Assembly: GCA_000437395.1 (NCBI GenBank)
Contig: FR898183.1
Span: forward strand, 2,159 to 34,021
From: Clostridium sp. CAG:288
Lineage (GTDB): Bacteria > Bacillota_I > Bacilli_A > RFN20 > CAG-288
Direction of reading: 5' to 3'
Length of the DNA: 31,863 nt
Shown piece after piece: positions 15,411-23,083 of the stretch. Under the pieces are notes generated by a model that saw only the letters and a program-made list of their open reading frames with translations, did no database searches and was not told where the DNA came from. The translations under genes and the position numbers were made by a program. Within the stretch, counting starts at the first letter, position 1. Each line of letters opens with the position of its first letter.

Positions 15411-16505
15411 TCATTTTTTAAATTTACTTACTTTACTTAATCTACTTAGTGATGACTTATCATATTTTAATTTTAAATTTTTATCTTGTTGATATCTATT
15501 TATTCCTTCTTCAATCATAATATCAGCAATTTCATATTTACTGATACCAACACTTTCAAACAAATTAAATGATAGAGAACCTGGAATAATATTTATTTCA
15601 TTTAAATAAAGTTTCTTCTCTTCTTTAGAATACATGAAATCAAATCTAACTGGTCCAACCAAATTAAGCTCTTCATATGCTTTAGAAGCAATAATAATAA
15701 TGTTGCTTCTAATATTGTCCGTCATGTATTTTTCTCTTACAGAAGCACTATCAATATATTTTTCTTCAAAAGATAACACTTTATCTTCGTCGTTTACTTC
15801 AACTATATCTGATAAGATAAGTGAATTGTTCTTTTTTATAACTGCAATGTTGTATTCAATTAATCCTTCACACCATTTTTCAACAATAGCTTCACTATCA
15901 TATTTGAACGCTTCATCTAACGCTTCAATTAATTCAGTTTCACTTTCAACTTTATTTATGGCAATCGATGAGCCTAAACAACAAGGCTTAACAATTACTG
16001 GATACTTGAATGATTGTTTTAAAAATGAATTATCGTTTTCGTATTTATCTTTTCTTATGACATAATATCTCATAGTTGGATACTTCATTTTTACAGCCCA
16101 TTTTTTAAATAAATTTTTGTTTTGTACTAACGATGAAACATATAAGCTATTTCCTATACACGGAATGTCTAAAGTATCAAAGAACGCTTTTATTGATCCA
16201 TCTTCCGTTCCTTTGCCATGAACAATTGGAACTACTATGTCAAACTTATATTTCTTTAAGCCACATTTAAAGAAGTTATCGTTTTTATTTTTTTCAAACG
16301 TGCCTTTCTTAAATTTCTTATACTGGCAAAAAGAACTTACGTCACATTCACCATCATATTTATAAAATGATCCATCCTTATCTCCATAAATAAAAATAAA
16401 ATCTCTTCTATTAAGCTTTAATACTTTAGCTAAGCTTAAAGCTGATACAACTGAGATGTCACTTTCTAGTGATTTTCCACCACAAAAAATTGCAATATTA
16501 TACAT
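15411..16505 (-). CDS. ddl: D-alanine--D-alanine ligase
   Basis: An ATP-grasp enzyme that joins two D-Ala for the peptidoglycan stem peptide. Seen in the 364-aa protein: GGKSLESDIS (9-18, with the conserved Glu14), VVPIVHGKGTEDGSIKAFFD, VKPCCLGSS, VRFDF with the R-x-D metal/substrate pair, and NEINIIPGSL with metal ligands Glu and Asn. The omega-loop region ends FEEKYIDSA; the KY pair suits D-Ala-D-Ala over D-Ala-D-lactate ligases. It departs from textbook Ddl in details (S-D where EHEVS is usual; GSSIA in place of GSSxG). GGGGG lies before the ATG. It follows the MurF-type gene by 44 bases, its functional partner. Confidence 0.9.
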   Translation of the reverse strand: MYNIAIFCGGKSLESDISVVSALSLAKVLKLNRRDFIFIYGDKDGSFYKYDGECDVSSFCQYKKFKKGTFEKNKNDNFFKCGLKKYKFDIVVPIVHGKGTEDGSIKAFFDTLDIPCIGNSLYVSSLVQNKNLFKKWAVKMKYPTMRYYVIRKDKYENDNSFLKQSFKYPVIVKPCCLGSSIAINKVESETELIEALDEAFKYDSEAIVEKWCEGLIEYNIAVIKKNNSLILSDIVEVNDEDKVLSFEEKYIDSASVREKYMTDNIRSNIIIIASKAYEELNLVGPVRFDFMYSKEEKKLYLNEINIIPGSLSFNLFESVGISKYEIADIMIEEGINRYQQDKNLKLKYDKSSLSRLSKVSKFKK

Positions 16506-16549
16506 TATTATCCCCCATATAATAAATGTATAAACACTAATAAAAAGAA

Positions 16550-18043
16550 CTAAATTAAATTATATTTGTCACCGATTGGTAGCACTAAAATCACGTCAAA
16601 ATTGCTGCACATGTTTAAGACTTTATCAAATTTTGATTCTTTAATAACATTTTTAATATTTCCACCATTAGATAAATAACCATTTAACATATCTCCAGAA
16701 AAATCGTTATTCATAATGAATATCGAATCTAACTTAGCTAATATCTCACCGAATTTTGTTAAATAAACTTTTTTGTCTTTACCTAGTTCAACTAATCCTG
16801 CAGTGATACAACACTTCTTTCCTTGCAGTTTTAAAGCGTAATCAATTGATTCTTTAGCTGAATTAAAGTTTATGTTATAACTATCATCTATCCAAATTTT
16901 ATTACCTTTTTTGATAATCTTTTTTCTTCTAGATATTTCTTCTAGTCTTTCAAATTTTGGAATAAGAGTTTTTTTATTAACTCCAATAGTTTTAGCAATT
17001 TCATATGCGCAATAAGCATTTAAAACCGATGAGTCAAAATGTAATCTTGTCTTTATACTTATATCGTCAAAATTAACTATAGCTGGTTCACCGTTTTTAC
17101 TAATAATTTTATAGTCGTTCGATGAGAAACTAACTGTTTTTAATCCGTTGAATTTCTTTGAATAACTCACGCTATCTGAGTTATAAAAAAGCGTGCCATC
17201 TTTTTTTAATAGATATGCGATGTCTGTCTTAACTTTATTGACATTTTCAATGCTTTTTAGTGTTAAAAGATGTTGTGGACCAACTGATGTAATAACAGCA
17301 TAATCTAAGTTTAAAAGCCTTTTATATTTTTTCATTCCATTTACTTTATCAACACCTATTTCTACTACTAAATACTCGTCAAAAGGTGTTAAACAATTAT
17401 TGATAAACTTAGTTAAACCCATTAATGTATTAACATTTCCAGGTGACACTAATACGCATTTATTACTTAAAAACTCTGCTAAGAAGTTCTTAACTGTTGT
17501 CTTTCCATAACTACCTGTAATGCCTATTATTTTTAAATTATTAGCTTGTTTAATTTTATTTTTTGCTTTCTTTAAATAATACGTTCTAATAATTTCTTCA
17601 ATAGGATAATTAATGTAATAAGATAAGATTACTGATGAAACTATAAGTACCTCTGGAACTAAAAACACATATCCAATTTCACTTTTTATAGTCAAAGATA
17701 ATACAGTTAAACATGTTACTATAAAATCACTTATCAAATTTTGAAACAAGAATCTTCTAGTAACTTTAATAAAGCTTTTAGGAATAATTAATAATGAAAG
17801 AACAGTATTTAAAATAGCAAATATTAAACCGTATACGTAACCCAATGCAATGGTAAATGCTATAGAAAGTATCAATAAAGATATTTTAGATATATATATC
17901 AATAAATATTTTTTTATATTTGTTTTTATACTCAAATATAACCTATATAAATCATAATAACCATTAACAAAAATAACGCTATAAAAGTATATTAACGGAA
18001 TTAAGCATGTACTAACAATCAATATTTCAATAACTTGAATCAT
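16550..18043 (-). CDS. murF: Membrane-anchored MurF-type Mur ligase
   Basis: Probably adds D-Ala-D-Ala to UDP-MurNAc-tripeptide. Residues 1-150 are not the usual MurF substrate-binding domain but about five hydrophobic helices (roughly 4-26, 49-70, 72-88, 103-121, 128-145). The Mur central domain starts near 170 with P-loop GITGSYGKTT (174-183), then VSPGNVNTLMGLTKFI, VVEIGVD, and ITSVGPQHLLTLKSIENVNKVK. The C-terminal domain has IWIDDSYNINFNSAKESIDYAL and TAGLVELGK, typical of MurF. No ribosome-site conflict: AAAGG precedes the ATG. Its start overlaps the hydrolase stop by 17 bases. The next gene is ddl, which supplies its substrate. Because the N-terminal domain is replaced, another Mur-ligase role is possible. 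Confidence 0.82.
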   Translation of the reverse strand: MIQVIEILIVSTCLIPLIYFYSVIFVNGYYDLYRLYLSIKTNIKKYLLIYISKISLLILSIAFTIALGYVYGLIFAILNTVLSLLIIPKSFIKVTRRFLFQNLISDFIVTCLTVLSLTIKSEIGYVFLVPEVLIVSSVILSYYINYPIEEIIRTYYLKKAKNKIKQANNLKIIGITGSYGKTTVKNFLAEFLSNKCVLVSPGNVNTLMGLTKFINNCLTPFDEYLVVEIGVDKVNGMKKYKRLLNLDYAVITSVGPQHLLTLKSIENVNKVKTDIAYLLKKDGTLFYNSDSVSYSKKFNGLKTVSFSSNDYKIISKNGEPAIVNFDDISIKTRLHFDSSVLNAYCAYEIAKTIGVNKKTLIPKFERLEEISRRKKIIKKGNKIWIDDSYNINFNSAKESIDYALKLQGKKCCITAGLVELGKDKKVYLTKFGEILAKLDSIFIMNNDFSGDMLNGYLSNGGNIKNVIKESKFDKVLNMCSNFDVILVLPIGDKYNLI

Positions 18044-18761
18044 GTTTTATAAGCCTTTCTAAGAGTAATTCTATTGTTTCTTTATCTTTAAAAAGTTGAT
18101 AGTGTGTTCCATTAAATATGTATAGTTCTTTATTTTTTAAATACTTTGAATTATTTTTTAAATCGTAACAACTTACACTTTTGTCTTCTTTATATCCAAC
18201 AATAATTATTTGATTATTTATTTGTTTTAATTCATTTTTAGATACAAAAACATCTTTAACGTTAATAAGCGTTTTTCGCATAAAGTAATCAGAGTTTTTA
18301 TAATCGCTGCTTTCTAAAAAAGAAAAACGTATGTTTAGTTTTTTTGAAACTTTATAAATAAATATTTTTAACTTTACCTTTAACTTATATAAAAAATTAT
18401 GATCAAACGAGGAAGGAGCTATTAAAAGTAATTTAACATTATTAAAAAGCGATACACTTTTTAAAGCCACTTTACCACCAAAAGAATATCCAACAATAAT
18501 ATCTGGAATAAAATCATTCTCTTTTAAGCTATTAATAAGATTGTACTCATAATCTTTATACGTATAAGGATAATGTAATTTGGTTTCAAAGCCTTCAAAA
18601 GCATAATAGGCAACTTCCCCATATTTTTTAAAAGATCTAATTAATTCTTCATATATCTCTTTTTTAGTATTCCAACCAGGTAAAAATAGTATCTTTATTT
18701 TCTTATCGGATGGAAATATAGTTAATCTATCGTTATTATTCATATTATAAGGTATGCACAT
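18027..18761 (-). CDS. Alpha/beta hydrolase
   Basis: A 244-aa cytosolic protein with the alpha/beta hydrolase pattern: LFLPGWNTKK (oxyanion region), nucleophile elbow GYSFGGK with Ser93, a likely Asp in GYKEDKS, and the late His in GTHYQLF. Substrate unknown. It is the first gene of a unit with murF and ddl, so a role in envelope metabolism is possible, but that is inference from position. The start is uncertain: the ATG at 18761 and a second at 18743 both lack a clear ribosome binding site. The 17-base overlap with murF is real in either case. Confidence 0.8.
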   Translation of the reverse strand: MCIPYNMNNNDRLTIFPSDKKIKILFLPGWNTKKEIYEELIRSFKKYGEVAYYAFEGFETKLHYPYTYKDYEYNLINSLKENDFIPDIIVGYSFGGKVALKSVSLFNNVKLLLIAPSSFDHNFLYKLKVKLKIFIYKVSKKLNIRFSFLESSDYKNSDYFMRKTLINVKDVFVSKNELKQINNQIIIVGYKEDKSVSCYDLKNNSKYLKNKELYIFNGTHYQLFKDKETIELLLERLIKHDSSY

Positions 18762-18772
18762 TAAAGCTTAAC

Positions 18773-18801
18773 TTGACACTTTTAAAGTAATAATCCATAC
18801 T
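18773..18801 (+). promoter_or_regulatory. Sigma-A promoter for the SPFH-like gene
   Basis: TTGACA at 18773-18778, a 17-base spacer, then CATACT at 18796-18801. AGGAG at 18814-18818 and the ATG at 18824 follow. The perfect -35 and spacing make this one of the better promoters in the window. It points away from the hydrolase gene. Confidence 0.7.
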
Positions 18802-18823
18802 AACAATATCTCTAGGAGCAATT

Positions 18824-19273
18824 ATGATTACACACTTAACAAATACATTAAACGCTAACCAAATTATTTTAATAATAATATGTGCTTGTCTTTTAATTGG
18901 AATAATCATTTTCTTCTTATCAGGTATCACTGTTATAGGAGATAAAAAAGCTATTATCACTGAAAAAGCTGGTAAAAAAAGTCGTGAATTACATAAAGGG
19001 TTTCACTATTTAGTTCCATTAGTTGAGATTAAAGTAGGCGAATACAACTTAGATATTCAAACTGCAAAAGCTAACTTCACTTCTTTTTCTATAGTTTTAA
19101 AATATAAAATCGTTGATTCAAGTAAATACCATTATGCTGGACACGATTACACTATAAAGCTATCAGCTCTATTAGCTGACGTTAAATCAAACGAAGAAAT
19201 AACTGAAATCATCTCTAATATTTCTAACCAATATGGTGTCGAACCAATAAACGTTGAAATTACTCAACTGTAA
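18824..19273 (+). CDS. Small SPFH/Band-7-like membrane protein
   Basis: A 149-aa protein with one N-terminal membrane helix (about 13-35). The start of an SPFH/Band-7 domain follows: TVIGDKKAIITEKAGKKSRELHKGFHYLVPLVE, which matches the usual verlGk..r.l.pGlhf.vP pattern. It continues with a beta strand (FSIVLKYKIVD) and a helix. It lacks the long coiled-coil typical of flotillin and prohibitin proteins, so it is a minimal version. The start is supported by AGGAG 5 bases upstream and a TTGACA promoter. Its last 14 bases overlap the 3' end of glmS on the other strand. Function unknown. Confidence 0.6.
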   Translation: MITHLTNTLNANQIILIIICACLLIGIIIFFLSGITVIGDKKAIITEKAGKKSRELHKGFHYLVPLVEIKVGEYNLDIQTAKANFTSFSIVLKYKIVDSSKYHYAGHDYTIKLSALLADVKSNEEITEIISNISNQYGVEPINVEITQL

Positions 19274-20993
19274 CTGATTTAGCTAAGTTTTTAGGTTTAT
19301 CAATATTTAACTTACGGTTTAGAGCAACATAATAACTTAAATATTGAGCAAACATGATCAACACTAATCCAGATAAGTCACTATGATAATCAACAATAAA
19401 TCCGTCATATTTACTTTCTATACCTGTTGTCGATAAAATCATAATTTTCCCAAATCTAGCATTAATTTCAGATATATTACTATCGATAATATCGTTAAAC
19501 TTCTTATCAGTAATCATGAATATAGTGAGAAAGTTTTTATCTATTAAAGCTATCGGTCCGTGTTTTAATTCGCCAGCATATGTAGCTTCAGAGTGTATAT
19601 AACTTACTTCTTTAAGTTTTAAACTAGCTTCTAAAGCTAATTTATAATCAAAGCCACGACCTACAAAGTACGCATTTTTTACTTTGGATATTTTCTTAGC
19701 ATACTCATAAATATAATCTTTATTAGCTGAAACCTTTTTTAAATTTTCAACTAATTCTTTTATGCTATCCTTATATTCTTTGTTATTTAAAATCTGATAG
19801 AGAATATATAAAGCAACTACTTCATTTAAATAAACTTTAGTTGATGCAACCGCAATTTCAGGTTGAGCATGTAGATTCAAATAAAAATCAGACAATCTTT
19901 CAATTGTTGTGTTTTCTTTATTTATTAAAGAGATAATTTTATTGTTTTGACCACTTCTTATTTTTTCAATTGCTTTTATCAAATCAAATGTTTCACCTGA
20001 TTGACTTAGAAGAACAAAAGTGTAATTATCATATTCCTTATCATCGTATACAAACTCACTAGCTATCATATTTGTAGCTTTAAACCACTTTTTTGCATAT
20101 AAACCAGCATGATAACTAGTTCCAGAACCTAGAATCATTATTTTTTCATTTCTTAAACACTCTAATAGTTCGCTTGGTACTTCTTTTTCTATTTTGTTTG
20201 ATAAATCTAATAACCTATCAGGTTCTTCATCAATTTCTTTTAACATGTAGTAGTCATAATTACCTAAAGATATATTTCCATTACTATCATCTAATTTTAC
20301 AAATTTTAATTTGATCTTTTTATTGTCTTTAAAAACATTAATTTTATTTTTATTAATTATTCCATATGTTTTATCTTCTAAATAACACACTTTATTTGCA
20401 TAGCCAATAAGAGGTAAAGAATCGCTTGCTAAAAACACCTCATCATCTGACTTTCCTATTAATAAAGGCGAACCTTTCTTTATAAAAAATAATTTCTTAT
20501 TATTATAAATTAAAGCAGACATTTGTCCTTTTAAATTATCATATAAATACTTTAAGGCATCATATTCACTCATTTTCTTTTTGTATAGACAAAAGCTAAA
20601 TAAATTAGAAATACACTCAGTATCAGTATCAGAGACAAATTTAATTCCACTATCAATTAAACTTGCTTTCATTTCTTTATAGTTAGAAATAATACCGTTA
20701 TGAACGACAAATACTTTTTGATCATAGGAAGATTGAGGATGGGCGTTATTAATTGATACTCCACCATGAGTAGCCCACCTAGTGTGTCCAATTGCTATAC
20801 CTTCATCAAAATGTGGGGTAATATCTTTAAGTTTTTTTACTCTTTCTATCGTTCTAATTAAATTTGATTTATTGTCTTTGTCTAGATAATAAATACCTGC
20901 GCTATCATAGCCTCTATACTCTAATTTTTCTAAACCTCCAATGATAAATTCTCTAGCTTTTTTTGACCACGATGTTCCTACTATTCCACACAT
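19260..20993 (-). CDS. glmS: Glutamine--fructose-6-phosphate aminotransferase (isomerizing)
   Basis: Makes glucosamine-6-phosphate from fructose-6-phosphate and glutamine, the first step of UDP-GlcNAc synthesis. The 577-aa protein has the glutaminase nucleophile Cys2 (MCGIVG), YRGYDSAG, GHTRWATHG and HNGIISN. The two SIS isomerase domains show GSGTSYHAG, SQSGETFD, ASTKVYLNEV, GRGFDYKLALEASLKLKEVSYIHSEA and the KNLAKSVTVE C-terminus. AAAGGA precedes the ATG. Its start lies 41 bases inside the end of glmM, so the two are coupled. No glmS ribozyme leader is possible here because glmM coding sequence lies directly upstream. No terminator is seen at its 3' end, which overlaps the SPFH-like gene. 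Confidence 0.97.
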   Translation of the reverse strand: MCGIVGTSWSKKAREFIIGGLEKLEYRGYDSAGIYYLDKDNKSNLIRTIERVKKLKDITPHFDEGIAIGHTRWATHGGVSINNAHPQSSYDQKVFVVHNGIISNYKEMKASLIDSGIKFVSDTDTECISNLFSFCLYKKKMSEYDALKYLYDNLKGQMSALIYNNKKLFFIKKGSPLLIGKSDDEVFLASDSLPLIGYANKVCYLEDKTYGIINKNKINVFKDNKKIKLKFVKLDDSNGNISLGNYDYYMLKEIDEEPDRLLDLSNKIEKEVPSELLECLRNEKIMILGSGTSYHAGLYAKKWFKATNMIASEFVYDDKEYDNYTFVLLSQSGETFDLIKAIEKIRSGQNNKIISLINKENTTIERLSDFYLNLHAQPEIAVASTKVYLNEVVALYILYQILNNKEYKDSIKELVENLKKVSANKDYIYEYAKKISKVKNAYFVGRGFDYKLALEASLKLKEVSYIHSEATYAGELKHGPIALIDKNFLTIFMITDKKFNDIIDSNISEINARFGKIMILSTTGIESKYDGFIVDYHSDLSGLVLIMFAQYLSYYVALNRKLNIDKPKNLAKSVTVE

Positions 20994-22296
20994 ATTTTTC
21001 CTTTAACCTTTCAATTTCTTCGTTAATTTCAATATACATTTCTTTTAATTCTTTTTCGTCTAACGACTGAATTAATACTCTTATTTTAGACTCTGTACCA
21101 GAAGCTCTATAAACAAATTTATTCTCATTTAAGCCATCATATTTTTGAGCTATTTTTTCAAAATTACTATTCTTTATGACTTCTTTAGCATTATCAGTTA
21201 TTATTTCTATTTCATATTTTTTAGAAGCTTTTATTTGTTTTACAACTCTATAAAATTCTTCTTTATTTTTCTTAAATATACTTGCTAATAAAAGAGCATT
21301 ATATAGACCATCTCCTGAATTCATATAGTCTTTTAAAATAATGTGTCCTGATTTCTCAGCACCTATTTTACATCCACTATTATTCATTAATTCATAGACA
21401 TTTTTATCTCCAACATCAGAGATGCTAATATTTATACAGCTTTGTTTTAAATAGTTTATGATAGCTATATCACTCATTTTTGTTAATATTAATCCACTAT
21501 TATTTCTTAGTAGTTTTACTAGTAACAAAGCTTCTATATCACCATCAATTATAGAGCCATCAGGCAAAAAAGAAATAACTCTATCTCCATCACCATCAAA
21601 TGAAAAACCAATATCAAACGGTAATAAATAATTTAGTTTTTCTTTAATTAAATATTCAATATTTGTCGATCCTGATTTATAGTTTATATTTTGTCCATTT
21701 GGTTTATTATTGATTGCTTTAACTTTGGCGTTAAGCAATTTAAATACTTTAGAAGCATAGTTAGATAAAGAACCATTAGCTTCATCTAAAACAACAATAA
21801 GTGAATCTAAATTTATATTTTGTTTTTTTAAATAATTAATATATTTCTTTTTTATATTTTTCTTTATAAATAACTTTCCAATTTTCTTGCTATATGAAAT
21901 ATTTTCCGTTAATTCTTGTTCTATTGACTGACACTCTTCATCGCTTAATTTTAATCCATTCTTTTTAAATACTTTTAATCCATTATCGCTATAAATGTTA
22001 TGAGATGCAGTTATAACTAAAGCGTATGAATAGTTTAAATATGTCGTAGCAAAGGCTGAAATTGGTGTAGCTGCTACTTTTATATAGTCGACATCTTTAC
22101 CGCTAGCAAGACAACCAGAAATAGCGCTTAGTGCTAATTCATCACCGCTTTCTCTAGTATCTTTAGAGACTAATAATCTTTCACCTTCAGGTATTCTTTT
22201 ACCTAAAACATATCCTAATCTAAAAGCAATTTCCGGAGTCAATTCTTCATTTGCTTTTCCACGAATACCATCTGTACCAAATTTATATTTTTCCAT
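20953..22296 (-). CDS. glmM: Phosphoglucosamine mutase
   Basis: Converts glucosamine-6-phosphate to glucosamine-1-phosphate. Start taken as the ATG at 22296 (447 aa), where homology begins with KYKFGTDGIRG; in-frame starts further upstream would only add a non-homologous leader. Motifs: phosphoserine loop TASHN with Ser98, metal loop DGDGDR (234-239), sugar loop GAEKSGH and phosphate loop RASGTESKIRV. No clear ribosome binding site is visible before this ATG. Its 3' end overlaps glmS by 41 bases in another frame. GlmM binds CdaA in several Firmicutes, and cdaA is the next intact gene upstream, beyond a broken acetyltransferase on the other strand. Confidence 0.95.
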   Translation of the reverse strand: MEKYKFGTDGIRGKANEELTPEIAFRLGYVLGKRIPEGERLLVSKDTRESGDELALSAISGCLASGKDVDYIKVAATPISAFATTYLNYSYALVITASHNIYSDNGLKVFKKNGLKLSDEECQSIEQELTENISYSKKIGKLFIKKNIKKKYINYLKKQNINLDSLIVVLDEANGSLSNYASKVFKLLNAKVKAINNKPNGQNINYKSGSTNIEYLIKEKLNYLLPFDIGFSFDGDGDRVISFLPDGSIIDGDIEALLLVKLLRNNSGLILTKMSDIAIINYLKQSCINISISDVGDKNVYELMNNSGCKIGAEKSGHIILKDYMNSGDGLYNALLLASIFKKNKEEFYRVVKQIKASKKYEIEIITDNAKEVIKNSNFEKIAQKYDGLNENKFVYRASGTESKIRVLIQSLDEKELKEMYIEINEEIERLKEKYVWNSRNIVVKKS

Positions 22297-22387
22297 TTTA
22301 TTTACACAAGATAAATATATGTCATAAAACCTTTTTTGTTGACAAAACTCATAGCGACAAACTTTATAAATAACTTGTTTTATGGCT

Positions 22388-22407
22388 ATTATAGCTAATG
22401 CTATAAT
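22388..22407. promoter_or_regulatory. 20-base inverted repeat covering two divergent -10 boxes
   Basis: ATTATAGC, TAAT, GCTATAAT: 8-base perfect arms with a 4-base centre. The right arm contains the plus-strand -10 TATAAT (22402-22407). The left arm contains the mirror TATAAT on the minus strand (22388-22393), facing glmM. It may be an operator for divergent transcription, or just two back-to-back -10 boxes. Confidence 0.5.
22399..22407 (+). promoter_or_regulatory. Extended -10 promoter of the acetyltransferase pseudogene
   Basis: TG-C-TATAAT is an extended -10 element, 26 bases before the ATG at 22433. No -35 of good fit lies at 17 bases (TTGTTT is 21 bases away), which extended -10 promoters tolerate. 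A strong AAGGAG site follows at about 22420. Confidence 0.55.
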
Positions 22408-22432
22408 TTGCACATATCAAAGGAGAGAAGCT

Positions 22433-23024
22433 ATGACTGAATGGGAAAAGCTCAAAATGGATTTCTATACGATGCTAATTATGATGAAGAAATCGTTGAG
22501 GCTAGAAAACGTTGTGCTGATCTATGTTATGAATTTAATAATTGTAGGCCTTCAGATATTGATAAACAAAGAGAATTACTAAATGCTATTTTTGGTAGTA
22601 TCAAAGAAAACCCAGTAATCACAGCCCTTTTTACTGTGACTATGGATTTAATATCTTTATTGGTAAGAATTTCTATACAAATCACAATGTCACAATATTA
22701 GACGGTGCTAAAGTAACAATCGGTGATAATGTTTTTATTGCTCCTAACTGTGTTTTATCAACAGCAGGACACGCTATAGATAACGAGCAACGTATTAGTG
22801 GATTAGAAATCGCTCTACCTATTACAATAGGCGATAACGTTTGGATCGGTGCTAACGTTTCTGTCTTACCTGGAGTAACTATTGGCAGTAATACTATTAT
22901 TGGAGCTGGTAGTGTCGTTAATAAAAATGTTCCTAATGGAGTAATTGCTGTAGGTAATCCATGCAAAGTAATTAGAAATATAACTGATGCGGATAAGAAA
23001 AAATATCCGATTTTTAAAAATTAA
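22433..23024 (+). pseudogene. Maltose/galactoside-type O-acetyltransferase, two frameshifts
   Basis: The reading needs three frames. From ATG 22433, MTEWEKLK runs to an A-run at 22454-22457. The second frame then gives NGFLYDANYDEEIVEARKRC and continues to NPVITA, and after 22625-22632 (C3T5) the third frame gives FYCDYGF and continues to the TAA at 23022. Both breaks are explained by one missing base. Restored, it would be about 197 aa, normal for this family of left-handed beta-helix hexapeptide acetyltransferases. The C-terminal hexapeptides (VTIGDNVFIAPNC, ITIGDNVWIGANVSVLPGVTIG, VIAVGNPCKVI) and the catalytic His in STAGHAID remain intact. Promoter, ribosome site and terminator are intact too, so decay is recent, or both breaks are homopolymer sequencing errors. 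Confidence 0.85.
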
Positions 23025-23031
23025 AGCACTA

Positions 23032-23064
23032 AAAAAGGTACAAACTTTATGTTCGTACCTTTTT
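23032..23064. terminator. Bidirectional terminator
   Basis: A 10-bp perfect stem (23032-23041 with 23055-23064) made of A5GGTAC and GTACCT5, with a 13-base loop. It lies between the acetyltransferase pseudogene and the convergent cdaA and can serve both strands. Confidence 0.85.
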
Positions 23065-23083
23065 CAATACACTTTTTTATCTA

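Noticed and set aside
15634..16065. Plus-strand open frame of 143 codons inside ddl
   Set aside because: It is antisense to conserved ATP-grasp sequence; Ser/Leu-rich shadow composition and no ribosome site.
15411..18043. Glycopeptide-resistance (Van) type ligase cluster
   Set aside because: No VanH or VanX/VanY homologue is present, and the ligase omega-loop has the KY pair of D-Ala-D-Ala enzymes.
20993..21200. glmS ribozyme upstream of glmS
   Set aside because: The glmS start lies inside the end of glmM, so there is no 5' leader to hold the ribozyme.
22682..22966. Minus-strand open frame of 94 codons
   Set aside because: It is the shadow of the hexapeptide repeats of the acetyltransferase on the plus strand; it has no ribosome site and an unnatural repetitive composition.
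22433..23024. Programmed -1 frameshifting in the acetyltransferase gene
   Set aside because: Both breaks go in the -1 direction, but neither is a good slippery heptamer (re-pairing would mismatch), no stimulatory hairpin is seen, and two successive events would be needed. Decay or sequencing error is simpler.
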